A model generated the notes under the pieces. It did not search any database. It had not been told where the DNA came from and worked only from the letters and a program-made list of their open reading frames with translations. DNA of 64,000 nt from Blastomyces gilchristii SLH14081. Taxonomy: Eukaryota > Ascomycota > Eurotiomycetes > Onygenales > Ajellomycetaceae. The position numbers were made by a program, and so were the translations under genes. The DNA is taken from assembly GCF_000003855.2 (NCBI RefSeq), contig NW_003101662.1, positions 684,441-748,440 of the forward strand, written 5' to 3'. Shown one piece after another: positions 1-10,563 of the stretch; position 1 is the stretch's first letter; every line of letters begins with the position of its first letter.

Positions 1-2391
1 TATGAAATAATTATCAACAGATTATATTATAGATTACTGAAGAGTTATCTCTCTACTATAATTACTATAACTTTATTCAGAAACATTCATCATGAACTAA
101 TTATAACTCTGAAGAAATTTTCTAACATCTGAAGTTATCAGAATGCAGATAATAAAAGAAAAATAATCAGAAAATTACTACTAAGCTGATAAATTACTCT
201 ATCAGATAATGATTTTTAATAATACTAACTTTCTAATTTGAAGAAAATTATATGAAAATAATTATATATCAGTACTCTGATTTCATAACTCTTATCTAAT
301 AACTTCTGTGAATAATTACTTTATATATATATATCTCTGAATCTTTCTCTTCAATTAATTGAAAACTCTGAATTCTGAACACTTCTTTAAATACTTAATT
401 CAAATCTTTATATTTCACATTAATTCTGTCTTCAGTTCAATCTTGAAATATATTATAAAGTTAATATATAATATCTAGAATCAGAGTTGAAGAATTATTG
501 AAGAGTATCTCTCACAGTGAATGCATGAACTAGTACAAATAATCTTACATTTATAAGAGTTATATGTTATTATATTAATGAGAACTGAACTTATTAAGAG
601 ACATTAATTAAATTTGAATCATTGATCAGTAGTCATACTGAGAATTATATAATAGAGATATTAATAACTGTAATTAAAAATAACTATTAAGATATTAGTC
701 TCAGTCTTCTTATAATTATAACTGATAATACTGTGAATAACTATACTATAATAAAGAGCTTGAAGTAAAAATTAACTTTGTATTTTTAAAATAATAAACA
801 AGATCATATTCTCTGTATTACTTATATGATTCAACTTGTAATATAAACACTGATAAAGAATCTTAATATTAAGATAAAGAATAATGAGATGACTGATTCT
901 TGAAATGAGAATGAGATGAAAGTAATTACTTAAGTAACTTTTATATTCACTTTATAAAAGATAATATTTTTTAATAATACTTTTTAATATTACTTTTTAA
1001 TAATGCTTTTTAATAACACTACTGTTAATTTTGAATAGATTAACTAATAATTTAAATATCACAGATTTGAAATATTATTAATATGATTTATATCTTCTCT
1101 AAATAATAATAATAATTTCATAATATTTAATAAATAAATAAATCAGTCATATCACTGAATATGATACAGAATATTAGAATATGATAAAGTTCAATATATA
1201 AGATAACTATTCAGACTCTTTAATTATGTCAGATAATTAATTATTGAGTGTAATACTCTGATTAGAAAAAGATTCAGATATTGAAACTTTCTAATATAAA
1301 GTGAACTCAGTTAAAATATGTAATTAATTTACTGTTTCAGTTTTATAAGATAATAAAGATAGTCTTAATCACTTATACATCAATACTGCAGTCAGTCTGA
1401 TAAGTATATAACAGTTTATTTACTTATCTTGAAAAGCAGTTGAATCACTTAAAAAGAAATTCAGTCTGAGATAATACTATAGTGCAGGTTATTATTACTG
1501 TAAGAAATAAACTGATATATTATTATAGTAAAACTGAATAATCTTTTATAGAGTACTATACTATAGCAGCTCTACTAGATCTCTTTTATTAAGTTAATAT
1601 CTATACTTCTCAAGATTGAATAGAGAAGAAATGAGACTTATATATTAAATTAATCTAAGACTACTATAATATTAACTATCAGAGATTTAAATAAGCAGAT
1701 ATTTAAGATATAAAAATAGTGAAATATAATTCTCTAATAAGTAACAATCTTTGATAACACTTTATATTATATAGAATTATAATACTAACTTTGAAACAGA
1801 ACTTATATATATTAATTATAACTGAAAATCAGATAAAACTATATACTTATAAAACTGAATTTAATCACTATCTTCAAGATAATCTGATAAATTTACATGC
1901 TAAATCAATTCTAGAGTTATAAAAAATTATTGAGAGTATATATTCAACTGTTGCACTGATAATATGTAATATTCTGATAATTTCATTAATAGAGATGAGA
2001 ATGAAGTGAAAGTTCAACTCAAGTCAAGATATTTATTACTATTATCAGAGACAATTATAAGAAGAAATAATCAAGAAACTTATGATTATAAAATATAGAA
2101 TTATCAGACAGTTTAATATCTCTGATCACAGTATATCAGAGAAGTGTAGTTTTCATGAGAAAGTGAAGAATAAACTTACATAAAAATGTATTTAGTTATT
2201 TCATGAGTGTTATCAATAATTATTATCAAATTCTGATTATATAAGTAATCACTGAATAAACTGAATGAGACTGATTTTGATCTTCAGTCTCAGTCTTATT
2301 CTGATTTTGAAAGAATGATTATCTTTCACAGTTTATTCTGAGAAATTACTCTCATTTCACTGTTCTTGAATTAAATCTGATCATTTTTCAC
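1..2391. repeat. Extremely AT-rich, mutated repeat tract (isochore edge)
   Basis: This stretch has no open reading frame worth calling. By eye it contains no CpG and no CpC dinucleotide, and only one GpG (near 1486), while CpA, CpT and GpC remain. Such tracts in ascomycetes are usually old transposon copies damaged by repeat-induced C-to-T mutation. The parent element cannot be recognised. The tract ends sharply at about 2392, where normal composition resumes next to a retrotransposon fragment. Confidence 0.75.
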
Positions 2392-2412
2392 ACCATTTCT
2401 CTCAGAAATGGT
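2392..2412. repeat. 9-bp perfect inverted repeat with 3-nt loop at composition boundary
   Basis: ACCATTTCT and AGAAATGGT flank CTC. The hairpin sits exactly where the AT-rich tract changes to ordinary DNA. It may be a transposon end or a coincidence. The following 100 bp also contain several GGTCC/GGACC-like repeats (for example GGTCCTGGTGGGAC near 2438). Confidence 0.4.
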
Positions 2413-2519
2413 CCATTTTCAGATTTTTTTGAGGCTTGGTCCTGGTGGGACTCACACCAAGAAATGTATGGAACCAGACCAAATGGGACCAAATGTGAAA
2501 TTCATGGTCCCGCCGGCCA

Positions 2520-3029
2520 GTCTATGTGAGCCTGAGTCCTGTGGCATACTGCAATTCAGACTGGGCAGAGGTGGATTCTCAATACAAATCAACTACTGGC
2601 TATGTTATATTGATTAATGAGTCACCGATCTCATGGCATTCACAGAGACAGACATCTATTGCCAAATCAACCACAGAAGCCGAATATATTGCAGCTAGCA
2701 AGACAGCTTGTGAGGTAATCTGGTTGAATGATATGTTATATGATGCCGGGTTGATGAATGATGGAAAAGTGAAAATATGCTCACACCTACAAGTTGACAA
2801 TAAGGGAGCAATTGATCTAGCAAAGGGAGAATCCTTAACACAAAGGTCGCGCCATATTGAGATTAGATATCATATTCTCCGCGATTTGGTTGAAAAAGGG
2901 GAAATCATGATGAAACATGTTGATTCTACAGTGAACATAGCTGACAGCCTCACCAAGCCACTGGCGAAGCCTGCATTTGAAGATTTTGTCAAAAGGGTTG
3001 GCATTCAGGAAATTGAGAAGAAGGAATGA
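2520..3029 (+). mobile_element. Ty1/copia retrotransposon Pol fragment (RNase H domain)
   Basis: The open frame from 2526 encodes 167 residues matching the C-terminal RNase H domain of copia-type Pol. The usual landmarks are present: YCNSDWAE (first catalytic Asp), a TEAEYIA block (catalytic Glu), LQVDNKGAI (third Asp) and RSRHIEIRYH. Reverse transcriptase, integrase and Gag are absent, so this is a 3' fragment. The natural N-terminus lies outside the frame, so the start codon is only the first ATG available. The frame is open and codon-like although the DNA directly upstream is heavily mutated, suggesting a younger or protected copy. It cannot transpose by itself. Confidence 0.85.
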
Positions 3030-3230
3030 TTGAATGGTAATGATGATACGGCGGATCAATGGATTTTGCATGTATTTCTTGATTTTTATGGTTATTGCCG
3101 TACGGACGCCTTTCCTAATGAGGAAATCAGGGTCTGATTGATGTAATTAATTATTATTGCATTTTTGAAAGATTTGAGGATGGGGGAGGCCCCGGGTGGC
3201 GGCTTATAGACCACGGTGTAGCAAGGGGGG

Positions 3231-3480
3231 GTGTTGGTGATTACTACACCTACCCTAGTCACGTGCCACCCCAACCTATTTAGTGTAACTCGCGTAGTTA
3301 GATTACAACATAACAACGTTATCCTCCAAGATACATCAGTGGGAAAGAAATATTTGTCCTGGTATACTTACGTTTCAGGGTGGTCCTACTCCGATGGAAA
3401 CCTAAGCATCTGCAGGGAGGAGATACATAAATACAAACTTTGCTCGAAGATGAACCAATTGGGACGTTTGTAGACGTGAC
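3231..3480 (+). mobile_element. Possible 3' LTR of the copia fragment (end not defined)
   Basis: About 200 bp after the RNase H stop, a purine run (AAGGGGGGG, ending 3230) is followed by TGTTGG. This is the usual order of polypurine tract and copia LTR start. I see no clear CA-ended right terminus or target-site duplication, so the end given is arbitrary. Confidence 0.3.
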
Positions 3481-4029
3481 GGATTTTTGCGGAGGAGAGG
3501 AAAAGGTAAAAAGAGTGGGTGGTAACTAGGACCTCAAATTCCGCCCAGCTACCGCTTTCCGTTTATTGACCCTGGCGACAGCGTTAAATCAGTTCATTTA
3601 ACCTACAGTCGAATCATCATCAAACCCACAAAAATAAACACATCTGACACTCATTTCCGTAAAACCAGATGATCTAGATTTTTTACACGCCAAAGCGCCG
3701 CCCGGAACATATATATATTACCCATGCCTATCCTATCATGTGGGAGGGCCACCCCAGGCACTTCGCGTACGGGGGATTTTTAAATTTCCTGAGGCACACT
3801 CAACAACAGCATTGGCTGGAATAATCGGAACTTCTATTTGTCACGGTCATGTCGCCCCTGTCCTGGATTGATGTTGTGGTTGTTCTCGTTAGGCCTTTAA
3901 CCCTCCCCGGAGTTATTTGGCTAGCGATTGGCGCACGTAGAACATATGACAGCGGCAACGAGAGGCAGGGTCGGGAAGGAAGTTGGAATCTTATTGGACC
4001 AGAATGGGTAGGAAGGCGAGGCTGTGGGA
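3481..4029. other. Intergenic, nothing recognised
   Basis: Short frames occur but none resembles a known protein. A TA-dinucleotide run lies near 3710. Confidence 0.5.
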
Positions 4030-4765
4030 TGTGATTCCCGCGAACATTACATTGTGCATTATTTGATAGAGCGGGGTGCCAGGAAACCCGGGGTTCATGC
4101 CAACGTCGTTGAAACTCTGCCCAACCTTTGCTTTCAATTTCCTTTGGCCATGTCTGGGAATTTGAGAATCTTCCAGCTTCCTCTGAATATTATGTCTCGC
4201 CGGGTGGTGCAATAGTTTGCAGTCGATTTCGTACGAACGACCGTAAACATCTTCGTTTTCCGATGAAAGGGCATTTTGCTTGCATGACAAGACTGAGAAC
4301 CTGACACCAGAGTTGCCGGCAGAGGTTGCAAGGAGAAGTAACAACCTCTTCAGTTCCTCTATCTAAACGTGGAGGGTGCTACGAGAAGTTTTGCCTCAGG
4401 TAAAAAAAATGTATTTTAGTATCTAGAGCACATCGATCGATGCTGATATTTTGGTACCAGGAAGTCTTTATTGATCAAGGCAAGACCTACATCGGAAAAT
4501 ACGATCCCGTAGAGCTCCTAGCCAACAAAATGAGCCAAGACCATTCTGGTTTTGACATCGTGGATAGTTCCAAGTTGACACGACACCACTACACAGGGTA
4601 GCCGGTTATGGCAATGCTTCTACAGTATCCTATCTTCCGAAGAAGGGAGCCGATGCACTCGCTCAAACGCCGGGTGGCAAAACTGCGTTGGAGATAGCCC
4701 TTTGGCAGGACCATCTTTTGGTAGTACAACGTAAGAGAGTTGCTCAAGGTGAGCTGGCCGAGTTT
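4030..4765 (+). pseudogene. Decayed ankyrin-repeat gene
   Basis: Several frames on the plus strand carry broken ankyrin repeats. At 4050-4080 IVHYLIERGA resembles the second helix of a repeat. At 4125-4195 LAMSGNLRIFQLPL fits the A-x-x-SGN-L-x-I pattern. At 4574-4735 VDTTPLHRVAGYGNASTV, then a KKGADALAQTPGGKTALEIA segment, give the TPLH start, the GAD turn and the start of the next repeat. In-frame stops and frame changes separate them, so no continuous protein is possible. Ankyrin genes are commonly expanded and lost in filamentous fungi. The original product and its length are unknown. Confidence 0.6.
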
Positions 4766-5732
4766 TGACGCCACGGGCCGAATTTCGCTAGATAAGATCG
4801 TTGATCAACTGAGTAATGAGTAATCGTGAGTGGATTGAAAAGTGGATGCTGGATCATGATCTTCCGCCAAAATTTTGGATGGAGATTTTCACCAGCCTTC
4901 GGTGCGCTCATCGAATCCGGGAAAGCGCGAGTAATCTGAAGTCTTCTCCAGGGGATCAAGGATTTGAGACACCATTTAGCCGTCCAGCGGATTCTGACTT
5001 TTGCGGGGCATACTACGAAACTGGATGGCTTAGAACTGGAGGTGCTTTGTGTAACTTAGGCAGTTTTCATAAATTATTAATAAACATTCTACGGAGTAAC
5101 TATAGTAGTAATAATGTCTAGTTACGGGCGGCTTCTATCCTCCTTGAGAATTCGAACTAGCTCTACGGAGTATAGGCAACCTCTAATAAGGGACATACAA
5201 TACATACATCTTCAACTCCCGCACGCACCGACTGACTGTGTCATCTTATCTCCACTTAGCGTGTGTCTGCGTACGAGGTTCAATTGGTTGACGTTCGCGT
5301 AACTAAGTTAACTAGTTAGTTACAGGGAAACTTCTCTCAAGAAGAAATTAGTGTTGGAATTCTTACACTGCTTTCTGATTCGTCAATAAATTGTAGTTCT
5401 ACCTTGCTAGTTATATATAAGTTGACTAGTTACCAAACTACCCAACCATTATTACTAAATAAAGCATCATTTATAACTAAGTTACCGCCGAATCCTCACC
5501 GATGAATTATGCAGCATCCACAGGCTTTGCTGGTACAACAATTAAAGAAAAAGAATATGGATCAAAAAAAAAAAAAAAAAAAAAAAAAAAACTAGGTACG
5601 CTATGTAATTATGCATTATGCATCGCAAAAACGAACTCCCTTTGCCCCCAAAAGCTTAACCAAGCCCGAAACGCATGTCCGCTTCCCTGCCGCGCCCCTT
5701 CTGTTCCGCTTCTTCGCATTCCCCATGTTATT
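4766..5732. other. Intergenic; A28 tract and two TACGGAGTA motifs
   Basis: The 101-residue frame at 4816-5121 matches nothing I know. TACGGAGTA occurs at 5090-5098 and 5164-5172. TTAACTAGTTA-type sequence is frequent at 5300-5480, and an A homopolymer spans 5564-5591. It lies downstream of the P450 stop codon. Confidence 0.5.
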
Positions 5733-7615
5733 TTATACCGGGGTGAACCGGAGAAGGCATTTTTCTTTTTTGGGGATAAGAAGAAAATGATCTGTGATAT
5801 CCATGGCATCGTCCGCCATGGTATCGTCGATGCTAATATTAAATCTCCTCACCAACGTTGCAATCAATATCCTCATTTCGAACAACCCCATTGTCCGCCC
5901 CATGCAATTCCGGGGACCCTTGGAAAATGGCATCCAGAACTTCTTCATTCCGTCAGACACGTTGCCTTCAAGCCAGCGAGACGGGTCAACCTTATCCGGG
6001 TTCGGGAAATGTTCGGGGTTACGGTGGGTTGTCCATGTATGTGTTGAAGCTACAGTCTGCAGTTCGGCGGCGATGCAGGAGCCGTTAGCAAAGGCTCGGC
6101 TCCAATGGGCTGTGGATTGAGATCGAAGGGGAAATTTGGTTTCTTTTATTACTCACCCCTTGAGGCACATAGATGCCGTTTATCATGCATCCACCAATGG
6201 GTGCCTCCCTTAGGAGCCCAGCTGGGATAGGTGGATAGGCTCGCAATCCTTCTGAGATAAGAGCGTCTAGAAATGGGAGATTTGATACGCTGTGATGCTG
6301 GACGACGACCCCATCTACTAGCGGAAGGTCGGCGAGCTCGGAACGAAGTCGCTCCACCAGATCTGGATTGCGGGCGAGCTCCCAGAACAGATAAAGCAGA
6401 GCTGTCCCGGTGGTATCGGTCGCTGCGAAACCAAGATTGCTGATTTCCACTGCGATATCGGAATCGGCGAGCGCATCTGGGTCATTCTCTTTGCAGCCAA
6501 TCATCTTGGTAAGAAGATCTCTGCGCTTGGAGACACGTCCATATTTCTGGATATACTCATTAAACCGATCAATCCCGTACTGGAAAATCGGGAGTTATTG
6601 ATTGGTCAGCAGCAAATCATCTGGGGCTCTGCAAGGGCTCTGCAAGGGGACAAGCGCTTCGCCCAGCCGAAGAAAAAGAGCTGGAAAAGCTCCGGGATGG
6701 GATGGGATGTGTGCAAAAAGCTTCCTCACTCACCTGGTAGATGCGCTCTTCCGCACCGAAGGCGACCTTGATCTTGGGATGTGGTATTCTCTGCACGAAC
6801 CAAGCCAGGAAGGGAAAGGTACTCTTAATTGCCCACGTTATTAAAAATAAATCAAAATCTTTCACATATTGCGGCATCTCGTCGGAGTCCAGACCGCCAA
6901 AGGACGCCCCAAGGAAAGCTTCTCCCGCATTATCCAGCGTATACATCTTGAACCAATGTCTCATGTCCAAAGCCTTGCCGCGCGCCCGATCCATTCTGGC
7001 TACGATCTTCCTCACCGATTTGTGAAAAACCGGCTCCATCTCGTCCAGATGCTGCTTCGCGAACGCGTGATTCAATAGTCGGCGCCTCTCCCTGTGCGCA
7101 GCCGGGTCCGATAGGTGCAAGACACCAGGGCGGCCCATTGTCATATACATAGGTGCCTTGCGGAATCGAGTCCCAGTCCCATAGATGATATCGATGCTCT
7201 CCGCGGTGGAGAAGCTGAGTTCGTTCGGCCCCAGCTGTACTACGGGGCCGTACTTTGCATGGAGTTCATGGATTTTTAGGACACGCCGTCCGGCAAGGTC
7301 CACGCACAGCATCCATGCTCCTGTGATCTTTGCGAGAAGCGGTCCTGGAACCTTACGGAATGGAGAGAAGAAGAGCCTTTGCACAACCTATACACGCAAG
7401 CGAATTTGATCATTAGTGTAAAACTCCGATCCTCTGCTTGGATTTAATGCCGTGAAGGGAGGATATATATATATATATATTTTTTTCTTGAACAGGAAAT
7501 AAAATATGTAGTAAAGAAGCTCACTTTCACAGTGTTGACGATAAGCCACAGGCCAAGTGCGGCAAGGCATGCAGCAATCGCTGCGTTTGGAGGACCAGCT
7601 AACAGCGGGAGAAGA
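5733..7615 (-). CDS. Cytochrome P450 monooxygenase (N-terminal exon uncertain)
   Basis: A haem-thiolate monooxygenase of unknown substrate, expected to be anchored in the ER membrane. Exons read on the minus strand: about 7615-7525, 7387-6734, 6579-6157 and 6056-5733, with GT-AG introns that keep frame. Exon 1 gives a hydrophobic anchor (AAIAACLAALGLWLIV). Exon 3 has the I-helix AATDTTG and the ExxR motif (EGLR). Exon 4 has a PSRW block and the haem loop FSKGPRNCMGR with its Cys ligand. The total is about 500 residues, the normal length. I could not find an ATG in frame with exon 1: a stop lies just upstream, so a further 5' exon, perhaps within 7690-7870, is needed. A and catalytic motifs are intact, so it is probably functional. 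Neighbours give no clear pathway. Confidence 0.85.
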
Positions 7616-9864
7616 AGACCTTGTTAAACGGTGAACCCGTGAAAAGACACAAGCTGGATATGATTATGATTATGATGCTGGAATGAGTAACTAACAAGGT
7701 AGGATCATCATTTTTCCACTTCATGAAAGTGAAGGCAGTAGATAGAGAGGAAAGACACTGACTGGCAAACAAGAGACAGAGGGCAGCAGACTCGAACCTG
7801 TTTTCATCACGGTTTCCCCCCCCCCGCGCAAGAGTCTCTTTGTATGTATATACAAGTACGGAGTACAATTATATCAACCCTATTTACTCCTACAAAGATT
7901 TTTGTGGGAACCGATCGATAGAGACTCATTTATAAGTTTCACGTTCACGGCATAGATTATTATAATATTTCTCCATTCAGCGGGTGCGAGAGCATCTGAT
8001 AACAATGTACGGAGTAATAATGTAGTACTAACTGCATAAGGTATATAATAAAGGGCTAATGGCTAATGAGCATAGAACTTCTATTCAGGGAGAGTGGAGC
8101 TATGTTATACGCAGTATATAGTATGGTGTATGCATCTCATCCGGGGGTTGGGTTGGTTGGTGGCAGACTGGACTGGACTGGACTGGACTGGACTGGCAGC
8201 GACTGCATTTGCGTCGTTGGATACGTTTCACAGACAGAGGCTCCAATCCACGATGATGATGGCCCGCTAACTATAGGATCGACCAACAACTTCGTCTATG
8301 ATCTGTAACTACAAAGAAGAAAAAGAAAAAAAAGAAAAGAAGAAAACAAACCAATCTACAGTAGTTGATCTAGTTGCATGCAACAAACATACATCACAAC
8401 GCGCGCCCTGCATCGCGCGAATCAGCAATCCTAGATTGATTGACCCTTTCAGTCCCACGAGCGAATTCGCCCATCTTGACACACCACGACGCTTCTTAAA
8501 CGATGTCTACATGCGCGATTGGCGCTCGTTCCCAACCTATCCTATCTCCATATTCATCTTATAACCAACTCCCCCCCTTCACCTCCACCCCGCTAGCCAC
8601 GTCAAATGATGGCATTTTCTTATTGAGAGGAGACCCGGGGGTTTGGGAATAAGGGATTTTTTTTTCTTTTCTCATTCTGAAGAGACCTAGCGAGCGAGCT
8701 TGTTATGTATTGAATTCACAGGTTATTACTAGCTCTTCGGATTTCGCGGCAGTTTTCTTAAACAGCCCAGGTTTTTGTATGTGTTTTCTTTTTTTTCTTT
8801 TTTTTTTTTTTTCTTTTTAATCTGAGTGCATGTTGCCCACGCGGAGCAGGGACTCGGGAGGGACAAAATGTATACGAACAATTAATAGTAGTAGTTAACT
8901 ATCGATGCGCTGCATATTTAATGTAGCGCAGAGAGAGGCCTGATGGATGCGGGCCGCTGTCCAACCATTCCAATCCCCCAAAAACAGGGCCATCCCATCC
9001 CGCGAAGAGAAGAAATAAATACACCGTAGCTGCAACCAACCCTTCCCTTCCAGTAGTAGTAACTAGTAACTAGTAGAGTAGTGCAGTGGTAAGTTCCACA
9101 ACCAACTAGTTCAACCTTTAGCCCCCTCTCCCTCCTCCCTCCCTATTGAGTAGTCAAGCAGACTCTCAGAATGGCGGTCCTCGTGCAAGATGAGCATGCT
9201 TGCTGTTGTTGTACGGAAAGGCGATAGACAACCCGTGCATAATAAGGTCCCGCCGCACAGGATCGAATTGGGCATTGGGCCCCGACGAAGTTACAGTACA
9301 GTACGGAGTAGTGAATGTGAATTGGTGGATTTCTCTCTCTCTCTTCCCGTCCGATAAGTGCTGGCAAGCGGTTTTAGGTCTCCGCCTAGGCTGAGGTAGG
9401 TATGGTATGGAGTACTACGTACTTTTCCCGACTCTCTCTTTATCCGAACCTGTGGGCGGACCCGCAAAGTGATTCACACCATTCAAGCGTTTTTAAACAT
9501 CTCATCAGCACAAGGTCCGTTGCGAAGAGAGAGGGGAGGATAAAGCTTCTCCAGGAACAGATGCGGGAAGCTAAAATAAAAATCCCAAACTCCAATTCAT
9601 CTACACCTACACCGGTGACGTAATGAAATGTATGAAATCATTGACTCCCAGCCGAAGGGCCCAAGCCAAACCAAGCCAGACCAAGGGTCAGGCAGCAACC
9701 CAATAAACTCGCCAACAGCCACGAACAAGAGGTTTCGGAGGTAACAAACCGTAAAAGTCATCAGAGCTTCCGCAGAAGGCAGAGACGGTCGTGGGGAGAA
9801 AAGACATGGGAGAGAAAAAAGGGATATGAAGTGAACAGAATCAACTGCCAGATAAAATCTCAAA

Positions 9865-9898
<34 letters not shown>

Positions 9899-9970
9899 AA
9901 AGTTGGGTAATCGGAATGAGAAAATATCCCCCCGCATTATTCACCCTCCTTCCCCAAGTCACCAAGTGAC
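7616..9970. other. Long intergenic region between P450 5' end and kinase 3' end
   Basis: No gene recognised. It holds three TACGGAGTA copies (7857-7865, 8008-8016, 9302-9310), about six GACTG tandem units at 8166-8196, pyrimidine-rich runs near 8780-8820, an (AC)n run and an A25 tract at 9877-9901 shortly after the kinase stop. Confidence 0.55.
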
Positions 9971-10514
9971 CTACCTCTTCCTAGTCGTCGCCCCATCCCC
10001 ACCCTCGCTAGTACTGACCCTGACCGGAGAAACACCTACACCGGTTTCCTCCTCCGGCTCAACTCTAACAAGCACCTCCTCCAAAAACCCCTCAAGAAAC
10101 GCACTGGCCTCCCCGCCCATCCCTACAGGCGCCTCATCGTCCCATTTTTCGATATCTTTAAATATTCCCGCAGCCTTGATAACCAACCTCCTCAACTTCT
10201 CATGCGCGTATTGACGCCGTTGGAGAAGTTCTAAAGCGGTGTGGTTGCCACCACTGCTAGTACTACTATTGCTGCTTTTTCTAGGTGCGCCTATCCCTGA
10301 ATTGCGGGTCATCGTGTTAAGAATGTAGGCGCGCCGGCGGAGGGCGGCTTCAAGGGCGGGGAGGATGACGCCGTTAAGAGCCGTTATTTCGTTCGCCTGA
10401 GAGTGTGGTGCTGGGGAGAAGGCGACGGAGGATGACTGGCTAGAGTCGCTGGACTTGCGTTGGTGCTGCTGCTGCTGCTGGTGACGTTGTAGTTCTTGTT
10501 GTAGTTGCTGTTGG

Positions 10515-10563
<49 letters not shown>

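Noticed and set aside
1..2391. Canonical Neurospora-type RIP signature
   Set aside because: CpA and TpG are still common, while CpC and CpG are the lost dinucleotides.
5502..6047. 181-residue plus-strand ORF
   Set aside because: Antisense to the P450 3' exon and contains a poly-Lys run from an A28 tract.
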